A stretch of 45,618 nucleotides of DNA from Mycolicibacterium vinylchloridicum (GCF_013404075.1 NZ_JACBJQ010000044.1:1-45618); one strand, 5' to 3'; shown: positions 17,628 to 26,447, counted from the stretch's first letter. The notes: generated by a model from the letters alone, not told the origin. A program made the numbers and translations.

Positions 17628-17648
17628 GGGAGCCACCTGTAGGTTCCC
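17628..17648 (+). terminator. possible hairpin terminator downstream of glgP
   Basis: GGGAGCC and GGTTCCC form a seven-base stem (one G-U pair) around a seven-base loop, 33 bases after the glgP stop. There is no T-run, which is common for mycobacterial terminators but lowers certainty. It could also lie in the leader of the downstream porin gene. Confidence 0.3.
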
Positions 17649-17713
17649 AACAGGAGCGTCGAGGGGTCCCGCATCGGGGCGGACCATCGGTCTCCGGGAA
17701 GGCGTTCGGGGTA

Positions 17714-18448
17714 GTGGTTGTACGTCGTGCCGCGCTGATAGCGCTGGTGGGGACCTTGTTGGCGACGCCGGTACCCGCGTCGGCCGACCCCGATCCCGGC
17801 GGCCCCGACCTGGGCCAGCCCGTCGCCGTGGCCGACCCCGCCATCGACCCGGCCGCTCCGCCGGTCGACGACGGGAAGGTGATGTCCACACCGCCGGCCA
17901 CCACCAAGTCACCCGACGGCTGGACCCTGACGATCTCGGCCAAGGACGAGACCCAGATGCCGAATGCACCACTGACCACCGCGCTCTCCTCCCGCGAGTA
18001 CACCGTGGGAGGCGTCTTCAACGGCGCGCTCGACGGACCCGGCGATTTACCGAAGGGCGTCTTCGAGGTCGGCTACCAGATCGGCTGCGGCATCGACATG
18101 AGCACGTCCAACGGTGTCTCGCTGACCGGCACCGCCGGCATCAGCCCGTCCATCGGCTTCCTGGGGTTGGATTTCCCCAACAACGCGGCCGAGGGCTTGC
18201 TGCCCGGCGTCGGCGGGAACATCGGCGGCGGTATCACCGTCGGTCTCAAGCCGGGCATCATCAATGTCGTCCCGGTGACCAAGAAGGAGTACAAGGGCGA
18301 CCGGCCCTGGGTCTCGATCAGCAACTTCCACGTCAAGATCGACGGCTGCGTGGGGGAGTCGTTCATCCGCTCCTACGCAACGTTGTCGAAGTCCACCGAC
18401 GAGGGCGATGCGATCCTCTCCTGGTACGGCGTGACGAAGAAGATCTAG
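17714..18448 (+). CDS. MspA-family porin
   Basis: A 244-residue exported protein with an N-terminal signal peptide (RRAALIALVGTLLATPVPASA, cleavage near residue 24) and an MspA-type body: TTALSSREYTVGGVFNG, then FEVGYQIGCGIDMST, repeated Gly/Val beta-strand segments and a C-terminal FIRSYATLSKSTDEGDA. MspA-family proteins form octameric outer-membrane pores for small hydrophilic nutrients. Two cysteines (GYQIGCG and KIDGCVG) are unlike classic MspA and could form a disulfide. GTG start at 17714. It sits alone between glgP and a convergent DUF3887 gene. Confidence 0.85.
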   Translation: MVVRRAALIALVGTLLATPVPASADPDPGGPDLGQPVAVADPAIDPAAPPVDDGKVMSTPPATTKSPDGWTLTISAKDETQMPNAPLTTALSSREYTVGGVFNGALDGPGDLPKGVFEVGYQIGCGIDMSTSNGVSLTGTAGISPSIGFLGLDFPNNAAEGLLPGVGGNIGGGITVGLKPGIINVVPVTKKEYKGDRPWVSISNFHVKIDGCVGESFIRSYATLSKSTDEGDAILSWYGVTKKI

Positions 18449-18466
18449 TGCGTTGATCCAGACCTC

Positions 18467-18496
18467 AGAGCGACGAATCGCGAAAAATATCGCTCT
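18467..18496. terminator. possible bidirectional terminator between convergent genes
   Basis: AGAGCGA (18467-18473) and TCGCTCT (18490-18496) form a seven-base stem with a 16-base A/T-containing loop. It lies between the stops of the porin gene and the DUF3887 gene, which converge here. Confidence 0.3.
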
Positions 18497-18506
18497 CGGT
18501 TCTGAA

Positions 18507-18839
18507 TCAATGAGTTTCGGGGTTGAGAATGTACAGCCCGGCGATCGTCCCATCGTCGCGAAAAGTGATGCGTGCGACGAACTCGCCCGCCTCGAATCTG
18601 AGCGGCGTATTGGTGGTGGTGAATTCCCCGGCGCGCTCAGCCTCAGTGTCTCCGTGGGTCTCGTACGGCCCGGCCAGCTCTGAGATGTAAGCCCACCCCG
18701 CGGCAAGCTCTCGGTCAGAAAGCCCGTCGCGCATCGTCGCGTCGAAGCGAGCGCTGACGTCGTCCCAACGGGCATGGATGTAATCGTCGATGACCGCTCT
18801 GGCCAGCTCTACAGCGTCAGGAAGTGCGATCTCAGGCAT
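18507..18839 (-). CDS. DUF3887-domain protein
   Basis: A 110-residue cytosolic protein shaped like an NTF2-like/DUF3887 domain: an N-terminal helix pair (AVELARAVIDDYIHARWDDVSARFD) followed by strands ending FVARITFRDDGTIAGLYILNPE. Such domains are found as small stand-alone or fused units of unknown role. It is 29 bp downstream of the zinc-protease lipoprotein on the same strand, so the two may be co-transcribed. Confidence 0.75.
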   Translation of the reverse strand: MPEIALPDAVELARAVIDDYIHARWDDVSARFDATMRDGLSDRELAAGWAYISELAGPYETHGDTEAERAGEFTTTNTPLRFEAGEFVARITFRDDGTIAGLYILNPETH

Positions 18840-18868
18840 ATTTCAAGGCTAGCTCGGCGACGCCCCGA

Positions 18869-20311
18869 CTACGGGAAGCGCTTGATGCAGCGGTCCTGAT
18901 CGCCGAGCACCCCGATGCGGAACGCGTCGATGCGGTTGAACCCGGCGGGCACCGACTCACCGTTGATATCGCTGGCGACGAGGCCGTTGGTCAGCAGACC
19001 CGATACGGCCTCGTCGATGTCGCCCGCGGTCAGCGCGACGGTGTTGCCGTCGGGGGTGGTGACTTCCTTGGACAGCTTGGTGGTGGCCACGCCCGTCAGG
19101 CAGGCGGTGCGCAGACCGGCCTCGGCATTGTCGAGCACCAGTCCGCCGCGTTCGTGTTGCACCGCAAGCATGTAGCGCGACACCAGCACCGAGTAGGCAC
19201 TGTTGTCCCCGGTCACAAGGACGTTCTCCTCACCCTCGTTCGAGGCGCCCATCTTCTCCAGCGCGGGCAGATCGACGGCGATCGTGTTGGTCGCCGGGCA
19301 GTACGACACCGGCGGGCTGGGCCGGGCGTCGGGGCACTTCGCGGCCGAGCCCGCATCGAAGCTCAGCGTCGGCGGAGTCTGGGGTTTGAACAGGATGTTC
19401 ATCGCCTCGGTGATCGACCGGACCGACTCCTCGGTCACCGGCCACTCACCGGTCTGGTCGCTCTGCAGCTCGATGGGCAGATCGCCGCGGCGCTGGCCGA
19501 TCTCCTGGGCATCGATGGCCGCGCACGACGACGGTCCGTCGGTGAACCCGAACTGGAAGGCTGAGATCCGCTCAAAGGCTGAGCCGTGCTCGTCACCGGT
19601 GCTGAAATAGTCGTCCTGGCTCAGCAGCGGGTCGCGGAACGAGATCATCGCGGCCAGAAGGTTGTTCAGCCCGTCGCCGGTGCTCAGCGTGAACCGTTTC
19701 GAATTGCCCTCGGCCACCCACCGCAGGTAGACGCCGGCGAAACAATCGGCCTGCTGCTCGGCCACCAGCGTCGGAGTGCCCTTCTTGTTGAGTTTGGCCA
19801 TCTTTTGAATCGCATGGCCGTATTCGTGGGCCAACACCATCGTGATCGCCATGTCGCCGTTGGCTTCTCGCAACGCCGGCAGCAGGACACCGCGATCCCA
19901 GCCGATGGCGTTGTCGTCCTCGCAGAAGCCGGCGTTGATCAGGCCGGAGGTCGTGTCGCCGCAGAATTCGCCCTCGTAGTCGTCGGAATCCCAGGAGACC
20001 AGGTCCTTCACCGGTTTGAACTGGCCGTCGAAGGTGCCCGGGTAGGCGTCCGTCCAGAACGCCTCCAGATCGCTGATCGACTGGACGGCGAGCTCGTCGT
20101 CCTTGCCGCCGTCGGTGCCGGAGACCTTGCGGGTCGGCTCCTCGGCATTGGAGCGCAGGCCGCTGGCCCCGTCGACCGCCTGCAGGCCGCCGACCTTGAA
20201 CGGGTCGTCGAACACCGAGACGGGCTTGCCCGAGATGGTTGTGCCGCAGCCGGCGAGCACCACAGCGGTGCCCGCGATCGCCAGCAGGCGGGCAAGGTGT
20301 CGTCGGTGCAT
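18869..20311 (-). CDS. neutral zinc metallopeptidase lipoprotein (LpqM-like)
   Basis: A 480-residue protein with a lipoprotein signal (VVLAGC, lipidated Cys about 22) and a zinc protease motif AHEYGHAIQK (H162, E163, H166), with a downstream Glu in AEQQADCFAGVY as likely third ligand. The rest carries several cysteines, consistent with an exported protein. It resembles mycobacterial LpqM-type putative metalloproteases, although the genomic position is not that of lpqM. It is expected to be anchored on the outer face of the plasma membrane. The substrate is unknown. Confidence 0.85.
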   Translation of the reverse strand: MHRRHLARLLAIAGTAVVLAGCGTTISGKPVSVFDDPFKVGGLQAVDGASGLRSNAEEPTRKVSGTDGGKDDELAVQSISDLEAFWTDAYPGTFDGQFKPVKDLVSWDSDDYEGEFCGDTTSGLINAGFCEDDNAIGWDRGVLLPALREANGDMAITMVLAHEYGHAIQKMAKLNKKGTPTLVAEQQADCFAGVYLRWVAEGNSKRFTLSTGDGLNNLLAAMISFRDPLLSQDDYFSTGDEHGSAFERISAFQFGFTDGPSSCAAIDAQEIGQRRGDLPIELQSDQTGEWPVTEESVRSITEAMNILFKPQTPPTLSFDAGSAAKCPDARPSPPVSYCPATNTIAVDLPALEKMGASNEGEENVLVTGDNSAYSVLVSRYMLAVQHERGGLVLDNAEAGLRTACLTGVATTKLSKEVTTPDGNTVALTAGDIDEAVSGLLTNGLVASDINGESVPAGFNRIDAFRIGVLGDQDRCIKRFP

Positions 20312-20391
20312 GAGGCCACCTTTATGTCAGACCGGCGTGCGCGAAATTCTCCCCACAATAGTGCCGCGCGCCCGGCACTACCGATCCCAAC

Positions 20392-22413
20392 TCACGACGG
20401 TTCGTCACCGCGTAACCGCTGAAGTGCTTCTCTGACGCGGGCCGGGTCGGTGGTCGCCCAGAACGGTGGCAGTGACGCACGCAGATAACCGCCATACCGG
20501 GCGGTGGCCATCCGCGAGTCCAGCACCGCGACGACGCCCCGGTCGTCGGAGCGGCGCAGCAGCCGGCCCGCTCCCTGGGCCAGCAGCAGCGCGGCGTGCG
20601 CGGCGGCCACACTCATGAACCCGTTGCCGCCGCGGGCGGCGACGGCCCGCTGGCGCGCGGTCAGCAGGGGATCGTCGGGGCGGGGGAACGGGATGCGATC
20701 GATGAGAACCAGCGACAGCGACGGGCCCGGCACGTCGACGCCCTGCCATAGCGACAGCGTGCCGAACAGTGACGTCTCGGGATCGGCGGCAAACCGCTCG
20801 ACCAGGGCCGCGGTCCCGTCGTCGCCCTGACACAGGATCGGGGTGTCGATCCGTGTCCGCAGCGCCTCGGCTGCCGCCTTGGCGGCGCGCATCGAGGAGA
20901 ACAGCCCGAGGGTACGGCCGCCGGCTGCCTCGATCAGCCCGGCGATCTCATCGAGCTGTTCGGTATTGCCGGAGCTGTCCCGGCCCGGCGGGGGCAGGTG
21001 CGCGGCGACGTAGAGGATGCCCGATTTGGCGTGTTCGAACGGGGAGCCGACGTCAAGGCCGGTCCACGCGGGGCCGTCGCCGAGTCCCCACGCGCCTGCC
21101 ATCGCATCGAACGAGCCGCCGATCGTCAGCGTTGCCGACGTCAAAACCGTTGTGGCGCTCTCGAACAGCCGGGTGCGCAGTAGTCCGGCCACCGACAGCG
21201 GCGCCACTCTGAGCACAGGACGCAAACTCCCGCCACCCGATCCCCGGGTCGCTCCGCTCCTGCCCGCCGATCCGTCCTCGTGGTCCAGCCACACCACCTC
21301 CGTGCGGTCGGGGATGGCCGGTACGAACGAGTCGAGCACCCGTGCGGCGGCATCGCCGATCTCGGTCAGCGCCGCGATCGCCTCGCTGCGGGCCGCGGCG
21401 ACCTTCGGGTCCTTGGGGGAGGGATCGATGTCGCCGCGCGCGGCGGTGGCCGCATCCCGCAGGGCCGTCACGTAGGTGGCCAGCTCGTCGTCGAGGTAAT
21501 CGAGCCGGCCGGGCTGCGCATCGTGGATCGCCGAGGAGAACGTCGCCACCGCCGCTTCCATCCGCTGGACGAGCTGTGGGCTGACCAACCGCGAGATCCG
21601 CCGGGTGGCCACCCCGAGCGGGGCGGGGGTCAGCTCGCCGGTGGCGACCGACGTCACCCGGTCCACCAGTTCGTGGGCCTCGTCGACCACCAGGTACTCG
21701 TGCTCGGGCAGTACGGCGGCGTCGGCGATCGCGTCGATGGCCAGCAGTGCGTGGTTGGTGACGATGATTTCGGCGCGGCCCGCTTCACCGCGGGCTCGTT
21801 CGGAGAAGCAGTCGGTGCCGTACGGGCAGCGCGCCATGCCGAGGCATTCCCGGGCCGAGACGCTGACCTGCGACCAGGAGCGGTCGGGCACACCGGGCGT
21901 AAGTTCGTCACGATCGCCGGTCTCGGTGGACGACGCCCATGCCGTCAACCTGGCGACGTCGCGGCCCAGTGCGGTCGCGGCGACCGGTTCGAACAGTTCC
22001 TCCTGCGGGGCGTCAGCGTTCTCCTCCCCGCCGCCGTTGTGGATCTTGTTCAGGCACAGATAGTTTCGCCGTCCTTTGAGGAGCGCGAATCTGGGCCGCC
22101 GGGGCAGCGCGGCGGCCAGTGCGTCGACCAGGCGGGGCAGGTCGCGGTCGACGAGCTGACGTTGCAGTGCGATTGTCGCAGTGGACACCACGACGGGCGT
22201 CTCGTCGGCGACCGCCCGGGCGATCGCCGGGATGAGGTAGGCGAGCGACTTGCCGGTTCCGGTACCGGCCTGCACTGCCAGGTGCTTCCTGCCGGCGAAT
22301 GCCTCTGCCACCGCTTCGGCCATCTGCACCTGTCCGGGCCGCTCGCTGCCGCCCAGCGCGGCCACCGCCGTCGCCAGCAACTCCCTCACCGGCGGTAGAT
22401 CGTCCGCGTTCAC
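20392..22413 (-). CDS. dinG: ATP-dependent helicase DinG (XPD-like, iron-sulfur)
   Basis: A 673-residue superfamily 2 5'-3' helicase. Walker A is AGTGTGKS (K about 55), the DEAH box is in LVVDEAHELVDR, and four cysteines (about 120, 190, 196, 202) sit between motifs I and II as in the 4Fe-4S domain of XPD/DinG helicases. Motif VI is QGAGRLLRRSDDRG. The GTG at 22413 overlaps the TGA of pncB (GTGA), fixing the start; the frame extends upstream only as a shadow. Matches Rv1329c. It is likely to unwind D-loops, R-loops and forked DNA during repair. Confidence 0.93.
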   Translation of the reverse strand: MNADDLPPVRELLATAVAALGGSERPGQVQMAEAVAEAFAGRKHLAVQAGTGTGKSLAYLIPAIARAVADETPVVVSTATIALQRQLVDRDLPRLVDALAAALPRRPRFALLKGRRNYLCLNKIHNGGGEENADAPQEELFEPVAATALGRDVARLTAWASSTETGDRDELTPGVPDRSWSQVSVSARECLGMARCPYGTDCFSERARGEAGRAEIIVTNHALLAIDAIADAAVLPEHEYLVVDEAHELVDRVTSVATGELTPAPLGVATRRISRLVSPQLVQRMEAAVATFSSAIHDAQPGRLDYLDDELATYVTALRDAATAARGDIDPSPKDPKVAAARSEAIAALTEIGDAAARVLDSFVPAIPDRTEVVWLDHEDGSAGRSGATRGSGGGSLRPVLRVAPLSVAGLLRTRLFESATTVLTSATLTIGGSFDAMAGAWGLGDGPAWTGLDVGSPFEHAKSGILYVAAHLPPPGRDSSGNTEQLDEIAGLIEAAGGRTLGLFSSMRAAKAAAEALRTRIDTPILCQGDDGTAALVERFAADPETSLFGTLSLWQGVDVPGPSLSLVLIDRIPFPRPDDPLLTARQRAVAARGGNGFMSVAAAHAALLLAQGAGRLLRRSDDRGVVAVLDSRMATARYGGYLRASLPPFWATTDPARVREALQRLRGDEPS

Positions 22414-23699
22414 CTCGCCGGCACCTGGCGGGTCGGGATCGCCGGTTCGCCCTGCGACAGCGCCAGACCCTCCCACGGCAGGCTGCGCAGCCCGCTGGCC
22501 ACCAGATCGCGCGCCGCCGCCAGGTCGGGTGCGGCGACGACCCGCCCGCCGCGGACCAGCGGCACGGTCAGCGCGCGCGCGGGTTCGGTCACCTCGGGTG
22601 GTGCGGACACCGGGTAGACGACCTCCTCGACGATCGTGCCGGTCGGCCGGGACAGCCGCAGGGCGGCTTTCCGTCCGCCGTGGGATTCCTTACGGCTGCT
22701 TCGTTTTTCCACCGGCAGGCCGTCCACTTCGACGAGCTTGTAGACCATGCTGGCGGTGGGAGCGCCGGAGCCGGTGGCCACTGAAGTTCCGACACCATAG
22801 CTGTTGACGGGATCGGCGCGCAGCGACGCGATCGAGAACTCGTCGAGATCACCGGAGACGACGATCTTGGTGCCGCTCGCCCCGAGCTCATCGAGCTGGG
22901 CGCGCACCCGCCGAGCCAGCACGCCCAGGTCACCGGAGTCGATGCGCACCGCGCCGAGTTCGGTTCCGGCGACGGCGATCGCGTTGGCCACCCCGGTCGT
23001 GACGTCATAGGTGTCGACCAGCAAGGTCGTCCCGACACCCAGCGCCTCGACCTGCGCGCGGAACGCCGCCTTCTCGTTGGGGCCGTCAGCACCCGTGTAC
23101 AGCATCGTGAACGCGTGAGCGCTGGTCCCGAGCGCCGGGATGCCGTAGCGACGGTTGGCTTCCAGGTTCGATGTCCCGGTGAAGCCGGCGATGTAGGCCG
23201 CCCGGGCCGAGGCCACGGCGGCAATTTCATGTGTGCGCCGCGACCCCATCTCGATCAGGGTCCGGCCGGCGGCGGCGCTGACCATCCGGGCGGCCGCCGA
23301 GGCGATCGCGGTGTCATGGTTGAAGATCGACAGTGCCAGCGTCTCCAGCAACACGCACTCGGCGAACGTGCCGGTGACCGACAGAACCGGGGAACCGGGG
23401 AAGTACAACTCGCCCTCGGCGTAGCCGTCGATATCACCGGTGAAGCGGAAGTCCCGAAGGTAGTCCAGGGTCGCGGTGTCGAGGAACGACTCCAGGGGGG
23501 CCAGCGCCTCGTCGTCGAAGATGAACTCGCTCAAGGCTTCCAGGAGCCGCCCGGTCCCGGCCACCACGCCGTAGCGGCGCCCGCCGGGCAGCCGTCGGGC
23601 GAACGCCTCGAATGTGGTCGTGCGGCCGGCCGAACCGTCGCGCAGCGCGGCGGCCAGCATCGTCAGCTCGTACTTGTCCGTCAGCAGGGCGGCGGTCAC
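22410..23699 (-). CDS. pncB1: nicotinate phosphoribosyltransferase
   Basis: A 429-residue enzyme of the Preiss-Handler NAD salvage route, making nicotinate mononucleotide from nicotinate and PRPP. Family features are LLTDKYELTMLAAALRDG at the N-terminus, IEMGSRRTHE, GFTGTSNLEAN, LLVDTYDV and RIDSGDLG. The GTG at 23699 starts exactly at the conserved N-terminus; upstream the frame is antisense to clpS. It is divergent from clpS across 66 bp and overlaps dinG by four bases. Corresponds to Rv1330c. Confidence 0.94.
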   Translation of the reverse strand: MTAALLTDKYELTMLAAALRDGSAGRTTTFEAFARRLPGGRRYGVVAGTGRLLEALSEFIFDDEALAPLESFLDTATLDYLRDFRFTGDIDGYAEGELYFPGSPVLSVTGTFAECVLLETLALSIFNHDTAIASAAARMVSAAAGRTLIEMGSRRTHEIAAVASARAAYIAGFTGTSNLEANRRYGIPALGTSAHAFTMLYTGADGPNEKAAFRAQVEALGVGTTLLVDTYDVTTGVANAIAVAGTELGAVRIDSGDLGVLARRVRAQLDELGASGTKIVVSGDLDEFSIASLRADPVNSYGVGTSVATGSGAPTASMVYKLVEVDGLPVEKRSSRKESHGGRKAALRLSRPTGTIVEEVVYPVSAPPEVTEPARALTVPLVRGGRVVAAPDLAAARDLVASGLRSLPWEGLALSQGEPAIPTRQVPAR

Positions 23700-23752
23700 A
23701 GCGCAACGGTATCGGCCGCCCCACGGGCTGGAAAGGCACGTAACCGGCTCGC

Positions 23753-23758
23753 TATCCT
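23753..23758 (+). promoter_or_regulatory. predicted -10 element of clpS, leaderless arrangement
   Basis: TATCCT (TANNNT) ends seven bases before the ATG of clpS, the spacing seen in leaderless mycobacterial transcripts. No Shine-Dalgarno is visible. It would start the long clpS-to-rdgB gene run. Confidence 0.45.
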
Positions 23759-23765
23759 TGTCCGC

Positions 23766-24071
23766 ATGGGCTCGCAAGCAGCTCCGACCCGACCGGACGC
23801 GGCAAGACAGCAACAGACGGAAACCGTCAATGCCCTGGACAACCCCTGGGTGACGATCGTCTGGGACGATCCCGTCAACCTGATGAACTATGTGACCTAC
23901 GTGTTCCAGAAGCTCTTCGGCTACAGCGAACCGCACGCGACCAAGCTCATGCTGCAGGTTCACAACGAAGGCAAGGCGGTCGTGTCGGCGGGTAGCCGCG
24001 AGTCCATGGAAGTAGACGTGTCCAAACTGCATGCCGCCGGATTGTGGGCGACCATGCAGCAGGACCGCTGA
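23766..24071 (+). CDS. clpS: ClpS N-end-rule adaptor
   Basis: A 101-residue adaptor delivering proteins with N-degrons to ClpC/ClpP. The substrate pocket is seen as WDDPVNLMNYVTYVF (Asp/Asn contacts) and KLMLQVHNEGKAVV (His). The N-terminal 25 residues form the usual flexible extension. The ATG at 23766 begins just before it. First gene of the plus-strand run; equals Rv1331. Confidence 0.95.
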   Translation: MGSQAAPTRPDAARQQQTETVNALDNPWVTIVWDDPVNLMNYVTYVFQKLFGYSEPHATKLMLQVHNEGKAVVSAGSRESMEVDVSKLHAAGLWATMQQDR

Positions 24072-24075
24072 GCGC

Positions 24076-24663
24076 GTGCGCAAATGGAAGCGGGTCGACA
24101 CCGCTGAGGGCCCCCGTTTCCGTTCGGCACTGGCCCCGCACGAAGCGGCGCTGCTGAAAAACATGGTGTCCTCGGTGCAGGGCATGCTCGACGAGCGGGA
24201 GGCCGCGACGCCGTCGGATCCGCTGGAGCAGATCACCGGTATCCGCGCCGGCAACTCCCAGCCGCCCGAAGACTCCACGATGCGGCGGCTGCTGCCCGAC
24301 TTCTACAAACCGCAGCGCGATCACCCGGCGGGGTCGGCGGCCGCCGAAAGCCTCAACGGCGCGCTGCGAAGTCTGCATGAACCAGACATCATCGATGCCA
24401 AAAAGGCTGCGGCACAACGTGTTCTGGACACACTGCCCGATGGTGGGGGCCGGTTCGAAATCACCGAGGACGACGCAAACGCCTGGATCTCCGCGATCAA
24501 CGACGTTCGGCTGGCGCTGGGCGCGATGCTCGACATCGGCCCGGAGGGCCCCGATCGGTTGCCAGCCGACCATCCGCTGGCCGGGCATCTCGACGTGTAT
24601 CAATGGCTGACTGTGCTGCAGGAGTATCTGGTGCTGGGGCTGATGGGAAAGCCCATCAGATGA
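24076..24663 (+). CDS. DUF2017-family protein (Rv1332 type)
   Basis: A 195-residue, mostly helical cytosolic protein with the DUF2017 pattern (FRSALAPHEAALLKNMV near the start; ITEDDANAWISAINDVRLALGAMLDI near the end). Annotated as a regulator in some mycobacteria, but no DNA-binding motif is visible here. GTG start four bases after the clpS stop; its TGA overlaps the next ATG (ATGA). Function unknown, though it is consistently a clpS neighbour. Confidence 0.85.
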   Translation: MRKWKRVDTAEGPRFRSALAPHEAALLKNMVSSVQGMLDEREAATPSDPLEQITGIRAGNSQPPEDSTMRRLLPDFYKPQRDHPAGSAAAESLNGALRSLHEPDIIDAKKAAAQRVLDTLPDGGGRFEITEDDANAWISAINDVRLALGAMLDIGPEGPDRLPADHPLAGHLDVYQWLTVLQEYLVLGLMGKPIR

Positions 24664-25718
24664 GCACAGCGCAAGCCCATCCGATGAGCGGCTCGATCAC
24701 CGACGTCGGCGGCATCCTGGTCGGTCACCACGGCCGGCTCGACGCCGACGCGACGCTGGGCTCGGGCTGGGCTTGCGGCACCACCGTGATCGTCGCGCCG
24801 CCGGGGACCGTCGGCGCCGTCGACGTGCGGGGCGGTGCGCCCGGTGGCCGCGAAACCGACCTGCTGGATCCGTCCAACAGCGTGCGGCACGTCGATGCGG
24901 TCGTGCTCACCGGCGGCAGCGCCTACGGACTGGCTGCCGCTGACGGGGTGATGACCTGGCTGGAGCAGCAGGGCCGCGGGGTGGCAATGGAAGGCGGGCT
25001 GGTCCCGATAGTTCCGGCCGCGGTGATTTTTGATCTCCCGGTCGGCGGCTGGGCGTGCCGGCCGACCGCCGACTTCGGTTATGCCGCCGCACAGTCGGCC
25101 GGCGTCGACGTGGCGGTCGGTACCGTCGGCGCGGGCATCGGTGCGCGCGCCGCGGTGCTCAAGGGCGGCGTCGGCACCGCGTCGATGAGGCTCGACTCCG
25201 GCGTGACCGTCGGCGCGATCGTCGTCGTCAACAGCGCAGGCAATGTGATCGACCCGGCCACCGGACTGCCCTGGATGAGTCATCTGGTCAGGGAATTCGG
25301 GCTGGTCACCCCGCCCGCCGAACAGGTCGCCGAGCTCGGCGCTCTCGACGCCGAGTCCGGTCCGCTGAACACCACGATCGCGGTCGTCGCCACCGACGCT
25401 GCGCTCTCGCCGGCGGCGTGCCGGCGCTTCGCGGTGGCCGCACAGGACGGCCTGGCGCACACCATCCGCCCGGCCCACACCCCGCTGGACGGGGACACCG
25501 TCTTCGCGTTGGCCACCGGTGCCGTCGATCTGGAGCCGGACGCGGGCACCCCGACACAGATGCTGCCGGAGACCAAGCCGCTCGCGAGGCTGGGCGCGGC
25601 TGCGGCAGACTGTTTGGCCCGTGCGGTGCTGGTCGCTGTGCTGGCCGCCGAGTCGGCGGCCGGAATACCGACCTACCGCGACGTGTTGCCCGGTGCGTTC
25701 GACGCATCTGAACCCTGA
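24660..25718 (+). CDS. P1-family (DmpA/S58-type) self-cleaving aminopeptidase
   Basis: A 352-residue member of the DmpA-like N-terminal nucleophile hydrolases. The family segments VVLTGGSAYGLAAADGVMTWLE and GGVGTASM are clear. The site where DmpA is cut between Gly and Ser reads SGPLNTTIAVVATDA here, so the predicted junction is Asn237-Thr238 and the free N-terminal nucleophile would be a threonine. Start ATG overlaps the DUF2017 stop. Corresponds to Rv1333. The natural substrate is unknown. Confidence 0.88.
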   Translation: MSTAQAHPMSGSITDVGGILVGHHGRLDADATLGSGWACGTTVIVAPPGTVGAVDVRGGAPGGRETDLLDPSNSVRHVDAVVLTGGSAYGLAAADGVMTWLEQQGRGVAMEGGLVPIVPAAVIFDLPVGGWACRPTADFGYAAAQSAGVDVAVGTVGAGIGARAAVLKGGVGTASMRLDSGVTVGAIVVVNSAGNVIDPATGLPWMSHLVREFGLVTPPAEQVAELGALDAESGPLNTTIAVVATDAALSPAACRRFAVAAQDGLAHTIRPAHTPLDGDTVFALATGAVDLEPDAGTPTQMLPETKPLARLGAAAADCLARAVLVAVLAAESAAGIPTYRDVLPGAFDASEP

Positions 25719-25743
25719 GCCGTATCGCAGGAGGAACCCCGCC

Positions 25744-26157
25744 GTGTTGGTCATCCGTGCCGACCTGGTCGACGCCATGGTCGCCCACGCCAGGGCCGAC
25801 CATCCCGACGAGGCGTGTGGGGTCCTGGCCGGGCCGGAGGGGTCCGACCGTCCGGAGCGGCACATCGCGATGCTGAACGCCGAGCGGTCGCCGACGTTCT
25901 ACCGGTTCGACTCCATGGAACAACTCCGGGTGCACCGGGCGATGGAGGCGGCCGGCGAGGTACCCGTGGTCGTCTACCACTCACACACCGCCACCGAGCC
26001 GTATCCCAGCCGCACCGACATCTCGTTGGCACAAGAGCCCGATGCGCACTACGTCCTGGTCTCCACCCGCGATCCCGTCGACCACGAACTGCGCAGCTAC
26101 CGGATCGTCGACGGGTTAGTCACCGAAGAACCCGTCACGATCGTCGAGCAGTACTAG
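25744..26157 (+). CDS. mec: JAMM metalloprotease Mec, CysO-cysteine hydrolase
   Basis: A 137-residue JAB1/MPN/Mov34 enzyme that frees cysteine from the CysO-Cys adduct in the CysM/CysO cysteine pathway. The zinc site is complete: E about 23 (HPDEACGVL), H79-S-H81 and D92 in HSHTATEPYPSRTD. GTG start with a strong ribosome site (GCAGGAGG). Placed directly before cysO and cysM, as in Rv1334-Rv1336. Confidence 0.95.
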   Translation: MLVIRADLVDAMVAHARADHPDEACGVLAGPEGSDRPERHIAMLNAERSPTFYRFDSMEQLRVHRAMEAAGEVPVVVYHSHTATEPYPSRTDISLAQEPDAHYVLVSTRDPVDHELRSYRIVDGLVTEEPVTIVEQY

Positions 26158-26168
26158 AAAGGCGAGTC

Positions 26169-26447
26169 ATGTCCGTAGAGGTGTCCATCCCCACCATCCT
26201 GCGCACCCACACCGGCGGCGAGAAGCGCGTCAGCGCCGACGGCGCCACGCTGGAGGCCGTGATCGCCGACCTGGAGGCCAACTACTCCGGGATCTCCGAG
26301 CGGTTGGTCGACGGCGGCAAGCTGAACCGGTTCGTCAACATCTACGTCAATGACGAGGACGTCCGCTTCTCGGGTGGGCTGGCCACCGAGATCGGCGAGG
26401 GTGATTCGGTGACGATCCTGCCCGCCGTCGCGGGCGGGGCGAATTGA
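26169..26447 (+). CDS. cysO: CysO sulfur-carrier protein with an extended C-terminus
   Basis: A 92-residue ubiquitin-like (ThiS/MoaD fold) sulfur carrier. It is very similar to M. tuberculosis CysO through RFVNIYVNDEDVRFSGGLATEI and SVTILPAVAGG. CysO works as a C-terminal thiocarboxylate, so the diglycine should be terminal; here the codons GCG AAT follow and the protein ends GGAN. The two extra residues would have to be removed, plausibly by the adjacent JAMM protease. ATG start 11 bp after mec; its TGA overlaps the TTG start of cysM. Confidence 0.94.
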   Translation: MSVEVSIPTILRTHTGGEKRVSADGATLEAVIADLEANYSGISERLVDGGKLNRFVNIYVNDEDVRFSGGLATEIGEGDSVTILPAVAGGAN

